Source: Clostridium sp. HBUAS56010
Lineage (GTDB): Bacteria; Bacillota; Clostridia; Lachnospirales; Lachnospiraceae
Assembly: GCF_007115105.1 (NCBI RefSeq)
Contig: NZ_SULJ01000001.1
Span: forward strand, 434,001-498,000
Direction: 5' to 3'
DNA length: 64,000 bases
The position numbers and the translations under genes are program-made. The notes beneath the pieces were generated by a model. The model was given only the letters and a program-made list of their open reading frames with translations. It searched no databases and was not told the origin of the DNA. Positions 63,339-64,000 of this stretch are shown here, one piece after another; positions within the stretch are counted from its first letter, which is position 1, and each line of letters starts with the position of its first letter.

Positions 63339-64000
63339 CTACATTTCCTCTCTTACATAACCAGCCACATTATGTGCATGGTCTGAAATACGTTCCAGAT
63401 TGTTTAAAGCATCTAAGAAAATAACCCCGCTCTCAGGCCGGCAGATCTTTAAAGATAAGCGTTCAATATGACGCTCTCTAAATTCTTCTTCTAAGTTGTC
63501 CACAATCTCCTCGCTTCGGACAACTACACGAACTTCTGACATATCTGAGGCTTTCCTGGCATCAATCGCATGTTGAAGCGAGCTTCGGACAGCCAAAAAC
63601 ATTTCCTCCAGCTCCTTGTCCGCCTCCCGGGAAAAAGAAATAGCCCGGCGAGATTTTTCAAGAGCCAGCTCCGAAAGATTCTCACAGTGATCACTGATGC
63701 GTTCAAAATCGCTGACCATATAGAAAAGGTTCTTCACAATTAAATGCTGTTCTTCGTTTAATGACTGATTACTGATCTTGATTAAGTAATCCGTGAGTAT
63801 CTTCTCATATTCATTAATGGCCTGTTCCATCTTTTTGACTTCTGTGGCTTCACTTGCAGCGTTATCCAGTAAAACATGGGCTGTAAAGTCGAAATTCTGA
63901 AGCACAGCATATCCCATCTCAACCGCCTCATGGCTGGCACTTTCTATGGCAAATGAAGGTGTTTCAAGAATTCTGCTGTCCAGATGGCGTTTCATCCGTT
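63339..64000 (-). CDS. Na/Pi cotransporter, C-terminal PhoU-like domain (cut by window edge)
   Basis: ~220 residues visible, all PhoU-like four-helix bundle with repeated acid motifs (SDFERISDHCENL, LNNLERISDHAHNV). The reading frame has no stop up to the window edge, and the opening LDSRILETPSFAIESASHEAVEMG is the usual junction of the PhoU domain to the transmembrane half of Na/Pi cotransporter II (NptA) proteins. So it is most probably the tail of a longer symporter, not a free PhoU. The first Met at 63993-63995 has only five bases before it, so its SD cannot be judged. Located 15 bp before the regulator gene. Confidence 0.75.
   Translation of the reverse strand, partial: RMKRHLDSRILETPSFAIESASHEAVEMGYAVLQNFDFTAHVLLDNAASEATEVKKMEQAINEYEKILTDYLIKISNQSLNEEQHLIVKNLFYMVSDFERISDHCENLSELALEKSRRAISFSREADKELEEMFLAVRSSLQHAIDARKASDMSEVRVVVRSEEIVDNLEEEFRERHIERLSLKICRPESGVIFLDALNNLERISDHAHNVAGYVREEM

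Noticed and set aside
1-64000. CRISPR arrays, insertion sequences, prophage or toxin-antitoxin modules
   Set aside because: No regularly spaced repeats, transposase, integrase or typical small gene pairs were found; all sizeable frames are explained by core genes.

Overview
The window reads as one contiguous chromosomal segment of an anaerobic, spore-forming, low-to-mid GC Firmicute, most probably a Lachnospiraceae (Clostridium cluster XIVa, Lacrimispora/Hungatella-like). This is an inference from spoIVA, formate-tetrahydrofolate ligase (fhs), the gene order of the SRP/rplS and priA-to-thiN operons, DUF512 radical SAM and YitT proteins, and consistently strong AGGAGG-type ribosome binding sites. 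I see no tRNA or rRNA gene, insertion sequence, prophage, CRISPR array or integrated element. It is mostly core genome, almost all on the minus strand; only prs, gltA, the aconitase-like hydratase and a NusG-II gene are on the plus strand.

Layout. 1-3.5 kb: 5' part of alaS, an LprI-domain anchored protein, rnhA and a beta-CASP nuclease. 3.6-5.1 kb: spoIVA with a possible sigma-E promoter. 5.2-10.0 kb: a complete branched-chain amino acid ABC transporter (livK, terminator hairpin, livHMGF). 10.1-14.5 kb: DUF512 radical SAM, der, plsY, gpsA under one promoter. 14.65-15.8 kb: long-form prs. 15.9-23.5 kb: a twelve-gene translation/secretion operon (ylxM, ffh, rpsP, khpA, rimM, trmD, rplS, lepB, rbgA, rnhB, yraN, pgeF). 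23.5-26.8 kb: VOC protein, serS, pyridoxamine kinase and an ECF transporter S component. 26.9-46.3 kb: a long cell-envelope, translation and signalling run (ftsK, fhs, murE, murF, priA, def, fmt, Zn-peptidase, rsmB, rlmN, prpC, pknB, rsgA, rpe, thiN). 46.3-47.2 kb: a ClpP-fold protease with an Asn-rich head. 47.5-51.2 kb: citrate synthase plus aconitase-like hydratase behind a 325-bp regulatory region. 51.2-57.1 kb: SH3/NlpC-P60 endopeptidase, a TrpXYZ-type ABC transporter and a YitT protein. 57.2-60.3 kb: galT and a small FMN-binding / Gx / NusG-II redox group. 60.3-64 kb: DegV, a PhoPR-like two-component system and the C-terminal PhoU part of a Na/Pi symporter cut by the window edge.

How the genes work together. 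The ylxM-ffh operon couples SRP targeting, ribosome maturation (rimM, rbgA, khpA, ribosomal proteins) and signal peptidase. The ftsK-to-thiN run couples peptidoglycan precursor synthesis and N-terminal Met processing with the PASTA kinase/phosphatase pair that senses cell-wall fragments. gltA and the hydratase give the first steps from acetyl-CoA and oxaloacetate to isocitrate. nptA with the downstream kinase/regulator suggests phosphate homeostasis.

I did not find a clearly new multi-gene defence or mobile system. The most interesting items are regulatory and architectural: the leader hairpin and palindromes before gltA, promoters nested in upstream terminators, a near-leaderless SRP operon promoter, an ABAB duplication of SH3 domains in the NlpC/P60 protein, the unassigned tail on PknB, and the flavin/NusG-II/Gx trio.
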